This document shows, piece after piece, positions 1-7,641 of a DNA stretch of 64,000 nucleotides. Source of the DNA: Sphingomonas sp. LM7. GTDB lineage: Bacteria; Pseudomonadota; Alphaproteobacteria; Sphingomonadales; Sphingomonadaceae. The stretch is from contig NZ_CP019511.1 in NCBI RefSeq assembly GCF_002002925.1, forward strand, positions 434,001 through 498,000, read 5' to 3'. The notes below the pieces were generated by a model. The model was not told where the DNA came from. It worked only from the letters and a program-made list of their open reading frames with translations, and made no database searches. The stretch's first letter is position 1. Every line of letters starts with the position of its first letter. Both the position numbers and the translations under genes were made by a program.

Positions 1-2
1 AT

Positions 3-2201
3 CCGAGCGATTATGCCGTCGATGATCCCAATGTGTTCGATCGCGTGCTGACCAACAATGTGCGCTATGCGGACAGCTCGCGGAACGGCGCGATCGACTT
101 CGATTTCGACGGTATCCCGGACTATAACGGCAATGGCGGCATCTACGATCGTGGCCGCCTGCTCCCCGGTTCGGGCGGTCTGACCCAGGGCGGCGACAGC
201 ACGCCGACCGCCGGCTATCAGGGCGATCTCCAGCCCGAGAACCGGATCCACAACGTCAATCTGCTGTCGAGCTTCGAATTCTCGCCGGCGTTCCGCGTGT
301 TCGCGCAGGGCAAATATGCCAATACGCAGAGCTATTCGGTGGCGCAGCCGAGCTACGACTTCTACACCTATCTCACGCCGGACAATCCGTTCTTGACCGA
401 CCGGTTCGGCGCGCTCGCCGCGGGCGGCGCGCTCATCTCGCGCGACAATTTCGACCACGGCATCCGCGGTGAATCGGCCGAGCGCGAAACGCTGCGCGGT
501 GTCTTCGGCATCGACGGACGCATCAGCGAGCACGCGACCTATGAACTATCCTACACCTATGGGCAGACCAAGAGCCGCTTCCTGAGCACGAACTATCGTC
601 TCACCGATCGTTATTATGCGGCGGTGGACGCGGTGCGCGATCCCGTCAGCGGCCAGATCGTCTGCCGCTCGACGCTCGATCCCACGTCGAACATCGATCC
701 CAACAATTTCGACGAGCCTGCATCGACCTTCACGCCGGGCGCGAACAGCGGCTGCGCACCGCTCAACCTGATCGGCGAGAATGTCGGGAGCCAGGCGGCG
801 CTCGCCTTCTTCAACGTCGATCTGGTGAACCGCTACAAGGTTCAGCAGCACGTCGTTTCGGGATCGCTGGCCGGCGACTTCGGCCAGTTCTTCGAGCTGC
901 CGGGCGGCCCGATCGGCTTCGCCGTCGGCGGCGAGTACCGCAAGGAGATCAGCGACTTCGATTCGGATCCCTATCTCCAGGCCGGGGCGCTTGCCGATAT
1001 CGCGCAGATTCTGCCCGAGCGCGGCAGCTTCGACGTCAAGGAAATCTTCGGCGAGCTCCGCGTACCGCTGCTGAAGAACCTGCCCTTCGCCGAGACGCTC
1101 GAGTTCAACGCGGCGCTGCGTCTCTCGGACTATTCGACGGTCGGCAACACCACGACCTATTCGTTCAGCGGCGTCTACGCGCCGATCCGCGACTTCCGCA
1201 TCCGCGGCACCTATTCACAGGCAGTGCGCGCGCCGAACATCACCGAGCTGTTCTCGCCGACCAACGGCACCTTCGCGTTCATCGATGATCCGTGCGACCC
1301 CACCAACCTGGCCGAGGGCACGCAGTTCCGCGCCGCCAATTGCCAGACCTTGCTGGCGGCGGCGGGCCTTACCCCGGCGCAGATCGCCAACTTCAATCCG
1401 ACCAGCGATCCGACGGCGACGGTCAGCCTTCCCGGCCGGGCCGGCGGCAATACCAATCTGGGCGAAGAAACCGCGCGCACCTGGACCGCCGGCATCGTGC
1501 TTCAGCCCAGCTTCGTCCCGGGCCTGACGATCACGGCGGACTGGTACGACATTCGCCTGCGCAACGCGATCCGCACGGCGACTGCACAGGAGATCGTCGA
1601 TCTCTGCGTCGATCAGCCCGACGTGACGAACATCTATTGCTCGAACGTCGCACGCAGCGGCACCACCGGCTATGTCAACGACTTCTATGTCGGGCCGCAG
1701 AACGTCGCGGGGCTGCAGACCGCGGGCCTCGACCTCACCGTCAACTATGGCTTCACGGTGGGCTCGCTCGGGCAGTTCAACCTGCGCGTGGTCGGCAACT
1801 ATCTCGACAAGGCGACGTTCGTCCCGACGCCGGGCGCCGATGTCGAAATCGACAAGCTCACTGCCTATTCGCCGGAATATAGCGGCACGCTGGACCTGAC
1901 CTGGTCGAACGGCCCGCTGACGCTGAACTACGGCATGGCCTATTTCAGCAAGACGCGCCGCTACAGCGTCGATCAGCTCCGCGCGAACCCGGATATCGCC
2001 GATCCCAAATATCATTGGTACAGCGACAAGCTGGAGCACGACATTCAGGCGGCAGTCGCGGTCAACGACCGGTTCTCCTTCTATGGCGGCGTGAACAACC
2101 TCACCAACAAGCAGGGCGACGTGGCGTCCACGGGCTATCCCTACAGCTTTGTCGGCCGGACCTATTACGCCGGTGCACGGGTGGCTTTCGCTGGCTTCTG
2201 A
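3..2201 (+). CDS. TonB-dependent receptor, C-terminal part (5' end outside window)
   Basis: The window opens inside this gene. The frame is open from base 3, so signal peptide, TonB box and part of the plug are missing. What is visible (over 720 residues) is a TonB-dependent receptor barrel: alternating amphipathic strands, Asn/Asp-rich loops with paired cysteines, a FRIRGTYSQAVRAPNITELF segment around 1192-1251 (typical of late barrel strands), and a C-terminal aromatic residue (GARVAFAGF-stop) as expected for BAM insertion. Sphingomonads carry many such receptors for siderophores, plant phenolics or oligosaccharides. The substrate cannot be read from this part. A strong hairpin terminator follows 25 bases after the stop, so the gene ends its transcript. 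Confidence 0.93.
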   Translation, partial: PSDYAVDDPNVFDRVLTNNVRYADSSRNGAIDFDFDGIPDYNGNGGIYDRGRLLPGSGGLTQGGDSTPTAGYQGDLQPENRIHNVNLLSSFEFSPAFRVFAQGKYANTQSYSVAQPSYDFYTYLTPDNPFLTDRFGALAAGGALISRDNFDHGIRGESAERETLRGVFGIDGRISEHATYELSYTYGQTKSRFLSTNYRLTDRYYAAVDAVRDPVSGQIVCRSTLDPTSNIDPNNFDEPASTFTPGANSGCAPLNLIGENVGSQAALAFFNVDLVNRYKVQQHVVSGSLAGDFGQFFELPGGPIGFAVGGEYRKEISDFDSDPYLQAGALADIAQILPERGSFDVKEIFGELRVPLLKNLPFAETLEFNAALRLSDYSTVGNTTTYSFSGVYAPIRDFRIRGTYSQAVRAPNITELFSPTNGTFAFIDDPCDPTNLAEGTQFRAANCQTLLAAAGLTPAQIANFNPTSDPTATVSLPGRAGGNTNLGEETARTWTAGIVLQPSFVPGLTITADWYDIRLRNAIRTATAQEIVDLCVDQPDVTNIYCSNVARSGTTGYVNDFYVGPQNVAGLQTAGLDLTVNYGFTVGSLGQFNLRVVGNYLDKATFVPTPGADVEIDKLTAYSPEYSGTLDLTWSNGPLTLNYGMAYFSKTRRYSVDQLRANPDIADPKYHWYSDKLEHDIQAAVAVNDRFSFYGGVNNLTNKQGDVASTGYPYSFVGRTYYAGARVAFAGF

Positions 2202-2225
2202 AGCCGTCGCCGACCAGGAAAAGCA

Positions 2226-2257
2226 AAAGGGGTCCGGCGCGAGCCGGGCCCCTTTCT
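2226..2257 (+). terminator. Rho-independent terminator after TonB receptor
   Basis: A 13-bp stem (AAAGGGGTCCGGC / GCCGGGCCCCTTT, one G-T wobble) closes on a GCGA tetraloop and ends in a short T-rich run. It lies just downstream of the receptor stop codon. Confidence 0.8.
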
Positions 2258-2325
2258 GCATGGCGGTTTCCGGCAGTGGAACGGTGGCGGCGTTGCCCAC
2301 GTTATGGCGGCACAGGGAGACGATT

Positions 2326-2589
2326 ATGCAGCGCGAGACCTTCGCCAAGCTGGCGCTCGGATGCCTCGGCATATGCATGTGCGGCAGCGTCGCCGGCATG
2401 GGGCTGGCGAACTATACCACTTCGGGTTCGTTCGATTTCTACAAGCAGCGCTCGGCAACTGCCTGGGAAGCCGAGCTTCCGGAGCAGCCGACTGCGCTTG
2501 AATCGACCGATCTGGCATTTGCGTCGGATCGTCCCGACACGATCGATGATGCTGCGCCCAAGCCGGAGCTTGCTTCGTTCGACCGCTGA
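2326..2589 (+). CDS. Small exported or membrane-anchored protein of unknown function (87 aa)
   Basis: The ATG at 2326 is preceded by AGGGAGA (2314-2320), a good ribosome binding site, and gives 87 residues. Residues 6-26 are a hydrophobic segment with two cysteines (CLGICMCGS) that could be a signal or membrane anchor. The rest is acidic and polar. The frame is open further upstream into the receptor terminator, but no Shine-Dalgarno supports an earlier start. I do not recognise the family. It sits right before a second small ORF and may be cotranscribed with it. Confidence 0.6.
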   Translation: MQRETFAKLALGCLGICMCGSVAGMGLANYTTSGSFDFYKQRSATAWEAELPEQPTALESTDLAFASDRPDTIDDAAPKPELASFDR

Positions 2590-2590
2590 A

Positions 2591-2836
2591 TTGAGGAACA
2601 GCGAAGCCAATCACGACGCCGGGCACGCACGCGAACGGATCGCCGAGATCCTGCGTGGCGCCCTGGGCACTCCCGAGGAGGACGCGCTCGAAGACGAGAC
2701 GCGGCGGCTGATGCTGCACCTGTCGATCGAGCCGCTGGCCAATGCGGCGCCCGTGCCCGACGAAGCCGCGCCACATCCCCGCAAACCGTTGCTCCGGCGC
2801 CTGCTGGGCAAACAAGATGGCGATATGCGCGCCTAG
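2591..2836 (+). CDS. Small hypothetical protein (81 aa from TTG)
   Basis: The frame continues two bases after the preceding stop. The body (RERIAEILRGALGTPEEDAL, then ETRRLMLHLSIEPLA) looks like a real soluble helical protein with a basic, proline-containing tail (HPRKPLLRRLLGK). The start is uncertain: TTG at 2591 avoids overlap with the upstream gene but lacks a clear ribosome binding site, while ATG codons at 2546 and 2549 would overlap by about 44 bases and encode a stretch that reads like a shadow of the other frame. Function unknown. It could be a small partner of the protein upstream. Confidence 0.5.
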   Translation: MRNSEANHDAGHARERIAEILRGALGTPEEDALEDETRRLMLHLSIEPLANAAPVPDEAAPHPRKPLLRRLLGKQDGDMRA

Positions 2837-2880
2837 GCCCGCGCAAGCCGCTTTCCGATCCGCGGCGCTTTGCCTAAGGG

Positions 2881-5259
2881 TTGGCATATGATGGTCCAGC
2901 GAAGTCGCGGAGAGGCGGCTTGATCGAGATTCCGCAATCGGCGGCAATAGTGGCGGGCGCCGTGCTCGCCCTGCTGCTGGTCGGCGCGACCTGGATGCTG
3001 TTCACCGGCCTGCGCGCGCGGGCCGAGGCGCGCGAAACTGCGGACCGCAATGCGCGGCTGGCGGCACTGGTCGCCGGATCGCCCGCCCAGGCGATGGTGG
3101 TGCGTCCCGATGGCCGCGTCGAAGTGCCGCGGCGGCTGGCCGATTGGCTGGGGCTCGACTTGCAGCCGCGCGAGCTATCGGATCTGGCCGGGATCGAGAG
3201 CGGGCTGGTCGCACCCGATGCCGCAGTGCTCGAGGCGCATGTCATCGCGGCGCAGAAGGCGGGGCAGCCGTTCAGCCTGTCGGTGCGCGCGCAAGGGTCC
3301 GAACGGGCGCTGCTCGTCGTCGGCGAGCGTCTGGCGGATGCCGGGCGCGGGCCGGGCGGAGTGGTGCTGTGGTTCCTCGACGCGACCGAGAGCCAGAGCG
3401 AGATCGCCCGGCTCCAGCATGAAGCGAGCCGGCTGCGCGCGGCGTTCGACGCCCTGACCGCGCTGATCGAGGCGGCGCCGATGCCGATGTGGTATCGCGG
3501 GCCCGACCTGCGGCTGCTGATGGTCAATTCGGCCTATGTCCGCGCCGTCGAGGGTGCCGACAGCGAGGATGTGGTCGCGCGCGGCATCGAACTGGTCGAA
3601 GGGGCAGGGCTGGGCGGCCCGCTGGCGAATGCCGCCATCGCACGCGATACCGGCGAACCGCAGACCACGGCGATGCCCGCGACGATCGGCGATGCGCGGC
3701 GGATGCTACGCCTCCACGACGTGCCGTTGCCGACAGGCGGCGTCGCAGGCTTCGCGATCGATATCGAGGATTACGAGCAGCTGCGCGGCGGACTGAAGCG
3801 CTTCGGCGAAGCGCAACGGGCGATGCTCGACCGGCTTTCCGCCGGCGTCGCGCAATTCGCGCCCGATCGCAGCCTGGCGTTCTGCAACCAGCCGTTCCGC
3901 CGCATGTTCGCGATGAAGACCGAATGGCTGGCCGACCGCCCCGAGTTCGACCGGGTGCTCGACCGGATGCGCGAGGCCAACCGGCTTCCCGAAGTGCGCG
4001 ACTATCCGGCGTGGAAGGCCGAGCGGCGCGAATGGTTCGTGGCGCCCGACGCAGTCGAGGAGACGTGGAGCGTCGGCGGCACGCATCTGCGCGTCGTCGC
4101 CCAGCCGCTGCCCGAAGGCGGGCTGCTGCTGATCTTCGAGGATCGCACCCAGCAATTCGAGCTGCAGCGCGAACATGGCGAGATGCAGCAGGTGCGCACC
4201 GCGACGCTGGAGAGCCTGGCCGAGGCAGTCGGCGTGTTCGGCAAGGGCCGGCTGCAGCTGTGGAACCGCAAGTTCCGCCAAGTCTGGGGCTTCGAGGACG
4301 CATTCCTCGACGGGCATCCGCAGATCGGCCAGCTGGTCAAGGCGGTCGCGTCGCGGCTCAGCAATCCGGGGCGTGCCGAAGTGCTGGGCGACCTGATCCG
4401 GCTGGCGGCCAAGGACCGCCAGACTCGCGGCAGCACCGTGGCCTTCGCCGACGGGCGGCATTTCGACATCACCGCGGTGCCGCTGCCCGATGGCAATGCG
4501 CTGGTGACGATGCTCGACACCACCGATCATCACCGCGCCGAGCGCGCGCTGCGCGACCGCAACGAGGCGCTGGAGGCGGCGGACCGGGTGAAGACCGCGT
4601 TCGTCGCCAATATGAGCTATGAGCTGCGCACCCCGCTGACCTCGATCAAGGGGTTCACCGAGATGCTCAATGGCGGCTTTGCAGGCCGGCTGACCAAGAA
4701 CGCCGTCGAATATACCGAGGCGATCCTGGTGTCGGTCGATCGGCTGAGCGCGCTGGTCGATGACGTGCTCGACTTGACCCAGAGCGAAGGCGCGCCGCTG
4801 GAGCGGGTGCCGGTCGATCTCGAGTTGGCGGCCAATGCCGCGGCCGAGGCGATCGCGCCGCTCGCCAAGGCCAAGCGCATCGACTTGGTGGTCGAGGATG
4901 CCGGCACCGCGGGCGTCGTGACCGGCGACCTCAAGCGGCTTCGCCAGGTGGTCGAGCATCTGCTGCGCCACGCCGTCGCCTGCACGCCCGAGGACGGGCG
5001 GGTGCTGCTCCACCTCGATGGCAACAAGAAGGTGGCGCGGGTGATCGTATCCGACAACGGGCCGGGGATGAGCAGGGAAGCCGCGGCAAAGGCGTTCGAC
5101 AGCTTCGCCCAGCACGGCATTTCGCGCGGCGGCGAGCGTGCGCTGGGGCTGGGCATGCCGCTGGCGAAGCAGTTCGTCGAGGCGCATGGCGGACGGATCG
5201 AGCTGATCTCCGAGCCGGGCGAGGGCACGCTGGTGACCGTCGAACTGCCGCGGACGTGA
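2881..5259 (+). CDS. divL: DivL-like PAS histidine-kinase homologue with Tyr in place of the phospho-accepting His
   Basis: 792 residues. A single N-terminal membrane helix (about residues 20-40) is followed by several PAS-like regions, a coiled segment, a DHp domain and an HATPase domain (SDNGPGMS; GLGMPLAKQF). In the DHp H-box, where kinases read SHELRTPL, this protein reads SYELRTPL: codon TAT at 4618-4620, residue 580. A tyrosine there is the hallmark of DivL, the alphaproteobacterial pseudokinase that controls CckA-CtrA signalling at the cell pole. Length, single anchor and PAS array also fit DivL. The gene overlaps tsaE, a neighbour I associate with divL in this class. The start may instead be TTG 2920, which has GGAGAGG just upstream. 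Confidence 0.8.
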   Translation: MAYDGPAKSRRGGLIEIPQSAAIVAGAVLALLLVGATWMLFTGLRARAEARETADRNARLAALVAGSPAQAMVVRPDGRVEVPRRLADWLGLDLQPRELSDLAGIESGLVAPDAAVLEAHVIAAQKAGQPFSLSVRAQGSERALLVVGERLADAGRGPGGVVLWFLDATESQSEIARLQHEASRLRAAFDALTALIEAAPMPMWYRGPDLRLLMVNSAYVRAVEGADSEDVVARGIELVEGAGLGGPLANAAIARDTGEPQTTAMPATIGDARRMLRLHDVPLPTGGVAGFAIDIEDYEQLRGGLKRFGEAQRAMLDRLSAGVAQFAPDRSLAFCNQPFRRMFAMKTEWLADRPEFDRVLDRMREANRLPEVRDYPAWKAERREWFVAPDAVEETWSVGGTHLRVVAQPLPEGGLLLIFEDRTQQFELQREHGEMQQVRTATLESLAEAVGVFGKGRLQLWNRKFRQVWGFEDAFLDGHPQIGQLVKAVASRLSNPGRAEVLGDLIRLAAKDRQTRGSTVAFADGRHFDITAVPLPDGNALVTMLDTTDHHRAERALRDRNEALEAADRVKTAFVANMSYELRTPLTSIKGFTEMLNGGFAGRLTKNAVEYTEAILVSVDRLSALVDDVLDLTQSEGAPLERVPVDLELAANAAAEAIAPLAKAKRIDLVVEDAGTAGVVTGDLKRLRQVVEHLLRHAVACTPEDGRVLLHLDGNKKVARVIVSDNGPGMSREAAAKAFDSFAQHGISRGGERALGLGMPLAKQFVEAHGGRIELISEPGEGTLVTVELPRT

Positions 5260-5276
5260 GGGGGGACGATTTTGGG

Positions 5277-5732
5277 ATGCGGCTCGCGTCGCCCGAAGAG
5301 TCGCTCGCGCTCGGCGAGCAGCTCGCCGCGCTCGTCCGCCCCGGCGACGTGATCGCGCTGTCCGGGCCGCTCGGCGCGGGCAAGACCAGCATCGCGCGCG
5401 GCCTGCTCGCTGCACTGGGGCTGGAGGGAGAGGCGCCGAGCCCGAGCTTCGCGATCGTCCAGCCCTATGCGCCGCCGGAAGTGCGGTTCCCGGTGCTGCA
5501 CGTCGATCTCTACCGAATCGAAGACCCCTACGAGGCCGAGGAACTAGGCCTCGACGATGCGCGCTTCGATTCGCTGCTGCTCGTCGAATGGCCCGAGCGG
5601 CTGGGCGCGGCCTATTGGGCCGATGCGCTGTGGCTCACCCTGGATGTAACGCCGGACGGCGCGCGTGGCTTGACAGCCAAGGTGCCGGCGGCATGGGAGG
5701 ATCGATGGTCGCAAATACTCCCCTGGACATGA
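5277..5732 (+). CDS. tsaE: tRNA threonylcarbamoyladenosine biosynthesis ATPase TsaE
   Basis: Small P-loop ATPase that works with TsaB/TsaD to make t6A37 on ANN-decoding tRNAs. Visible marks are the Walker A GPLGAGKT, the PSPSFAIVQPY segment, the HVDLYRIEDPYEAEELGLD motif and LLVEWPERLG, all in family order, at normal length (151 aa). ATG 5277 has GGGGGA upstream. A GTG at 5256 would overlap the divL stop as GTGA and add seven residues. It is the second gene of the divL-tsaE-amgK-murU run. Confidence 0.92.
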   Translation: MRLASPEESLALGEQLAALVRPGDVIALSGPLGAGKTSIARGLLAALGLEGEAPSPSFAIVQPYAPPEVRFPVLHVDLYRIEDPYEAEELGLDDARFDSLLLVEWPERLGAAYWADALWLTLDVTPDGARGLTAKVPAAWEDRWSQILPWT

Positions 5733-6703
5733 ATCCGCCCGCCGCGGCGCCCGACTTCCTGGTCGCCGCCGGATGGGAAGGTGCCGAGATACGCCCGCTC
5801 GCCGGCGACGCCTCGTTCCGCCGCTATTTCCGCGTGGTCCATCATGATCGCAGCGCGATCCTGATGGACGCGCCGCCGCCGCACGAGGATCCGCGCCCGT
5901 TCATCTCGATCGCGCGCTGGCTGGGCGAACGCGGCTTCGCGGCGCCGGAAATCCTTGCCGAGGATCTCGCGGAAGGCCTGGTGCTGCTCCAGGATTTCGG
6001 CGACGCGCGGCTGCGCGAGACCGTGGATGCCGCCCCGGAGAGCGAACTCCGGCTGTACGAGGAAGCCGTGGATCTGCTGGTCCGGCTTGGCCAGCATGCG
6101 GCGGCCGATATCCGCCCCTATGACCTTGCCGAATATCATCGCGAAGTGGCGTTGCTGCCCGAATGGTATTCGCCCGCAGTCGGTCTCGAAGTCGACATGG
6201 CAGGCTATATCGACGCGTGGGACGCGGCGTTGGCGCCCGTGCTTTCGGGTCATACGCCCGTCACGGTGCTGCGCGATTACCATGCCGAGAACATCATGCT
6301 GATCGAAGGGAGCGAGAGCCTGGGCCTGCTCGATTTCCAGGACGCGCTTGCCGGGCACCCGGCATATGACCTCGTCTCGCTGTTGCAGGACGCGCGGCGC
6401 GACGTGCCTGCCGAGCTCGAGACGGCGATGCTCGATCGCTACAAGCGGATCACCGGCGCCGGCGACGCCTTCGACGTTGCCTATCATGTGCTCGGCGCGC
6501 AGCGGAACGCCAAGATCGTCGGCATCTTTACGCGGCTGTGGCGGCGCGACGGCAAGCCGCGCTATGCCGGATTCTGCCCACGCGTCTGGGGCTATCTGGA
6601 GCGGGATCTGAAGCACCCGGCGCTCAAGCCGGTGTGCGACTGGTTCGATGCGAACATTCCCGCAGAGATGCGCGGGGATCCGCTGGCGATCGTCGGCGAA
6701 TGA
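5705..6703 (+). CDS. amgK: Anomeric N-acetylmuramate/N-acetylglucosamine kinase AmgK
   Basis: APH/aminoglycoside-phosphotransferase fold enzyme of about 332 residues. It phosphorylates MurNAc (and GlcNAc) at C1 in the cell-wall recycling route that bypasses MurA. The sequence shows GDASFRRYFRV near the N-terminus, the catalytic VLRDYHAENIML loop and the metal-binding LLDFQDALAG. ATG 5705 lies 5 bases after GGGAGG and overlaps tsaE by 28 bases; ATG 5729 is a possible alternative. It overlaps murU by 4 bases, and that pairing is the main support for AmgK rather than a generic phosphotransferase. Confidence 0.9.
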   Translation: MVANTPLDMNPPAAAPDFLVAAGWEGAEIRPLAGDASFRRYFRVVHHDRSAILMDAPPPHEDPRPFISIARWLGERGFAAPEILAEDLAEGLVLLQDFGDARLRETVDAAPESELRLYEEAVDLLVRLGQHAAADIRPYDLAEYHREVALLPEWYSPAVGLEVDMAGYIDAWDAALAPVLSGHTPVTVLRDYHAENIMLIEGSESLGLLDFQDALAGHPAYDLVSLLQDARRDVPAELETAMLDRYKRITGAGDAFDVAYHVLGAQRNAKIVGIFTRLWRRDGKPRYAGFCPRVWGYLERDLKHPALKPVCDWFDANIPAEMRGDPLAIVGE

Positions 6704-7455
6704 GCGCGATCTATTCGCTGCGGCCGCAGCCCGATGCGGCCGTGCCCGAGACTGCGATGGTGATGGCGGCCGGGCTCGGCAAGCGGATGCGTCCACTGAC
6801 TGCCACGCGTCCCAAGCCGTTGGTGGAAGTCGCCGGCAAAACACTGATCGACCACACTTTCGATCATCTTCGCACGGCGGGAGTGAAGCGCGCGATCGTC
6901 AACGTCCATTACCTCGCCGACCAGATGGAAGCGCATCTGCGCGCGCGGGCAAGCGGCGTGGAAGTGCTGATTTCCGACGAGCGCAAGCAATTGATGGAGA
7001 CCGGCGGCGGCATCGTCCAGGCGCGCGAGCTGATCGGCGACAAGCCGTTCCTGTGCGTCAACAGCGACAATCTGTGGATCGATGGCCCGGTCGATGCGAT
7101 CCGCGGGCTCGCGGCGCAGTGGGACGAAGCGAAGATGGACGCGCTGCTGCTGGTAGTGCCGCTGGCGCGCGCCAATTGCCACAAGGGCCAGGGCGATTTC
7201 CGGCTCGACGCGCTCGGCCGGATCACCGAGCGGCGCAAGCCCGGGCGGGTGGCGCCATTCGTATTCATCGGGGTGTCGATCCTCTCCCCCCGGCTGATCC
7301 GCGACTGGCCCGAGGGACCGTTCTCGACCAATTTGTTCTTCACCCGCGCGCTGGAGGCGGGGCGGCTATGGGGCGTGGTACACCAGGGGTTGTGGTTCGA
7401 CGTCGGCACGCCCGCGGCAGTCGGCGCGGCGGAGGCGGTGCTGGCGGAGATGTGA
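6700..7455 (+). CDS. murU: N-acetylmuramate-1-phosphate uridylyltransferase MurU
   Basis: 251-residue nucleotidyltransferase. The N-terminal signature MVMAAGLGKRMRPLTATRPK binds UTP, and VNSDNLWIDGP carries the metal-binding Asp. MurU turns MurNAc-1-P from AmgK into UDP-MurNAc, completing the peptidoglycan recycling shortcut that gives intrinsic fosfomycin tolerance in bacteria that have it. ATG 6700 overlaps the amgK stop (ATGA), so the two are translationally coupled. Mannose-1-P guanylyltransferase is the usual generic annotation, but context favours MurU. Confidence 0.9.
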   Translation: MSAIYSLRPQPDAAVPETAMVMAAGLGKRMRPLTATRPKPLVEVAGKTLIDHTFDHLRTAGVKRAIVNVHYLADQMEAHLRARASGVEVLISDERKQLMETGGGIVQARELIGDKPFLCVNSDNLWIDGPVDAIRGLAAQWDEAKMDALLLVVPLARANCHKGQGDFRLDALGRITERRKPGRVAPFVFIGVSILSPRLIRDWPEGPFSTNLFFTRALEAGRLWGVVHQGLWFDVGTPAAVGAAEAVLAEM

Positions 7456-7478
7456 CGGGCATTGGCTGTCTTTAGCCC

Positions 7479-7585
7479 GTCACCCCGGCCTTGTGCCGGG
7501 GTCCACCACGCGGCTTTGCGATTCCCTCGATCCTCTATGGTTCACCGGCGCGGCACGGTGGACCCCGGCACAAGGCCGGGGTGAC
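7479..7585. repeat. Perfect 29-bp inverted repeat between murU and addB
   Basis: The left arm (7479-7507) and right arm (7557-7585) are exact reverse complements over 29 bases, separated by 49 bases. Each arm contains its own smaller hairpin (CCCCGGC-CTTGT-GCCGGGG). This looks like a dispersed palindromic intergenic element (REP/BIME-like) and could also act as a transcription stop or mRNA end. Confidence 0.85.
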
Positions 7586-7641
7586 GGTTTTGAGATTCGC
7601 GACATTGGCGTTTCGGCGCGGGGCGCGTAGCGAATAGGCCA

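Noticed and set aside
1215..2399. Long minus-strand open frame opposite the TonB receptor
   Set aside because: Shadow of a high-GC coding strand; Arg/Ala-rich, no ribosome site, and the receptor on the other strand is certain.
3706..5415. 569-residue minus-strand frame opposite divL
   Set aside because: Antisense shadow; no domain, low-complexity Arg/Gln-rich translation.
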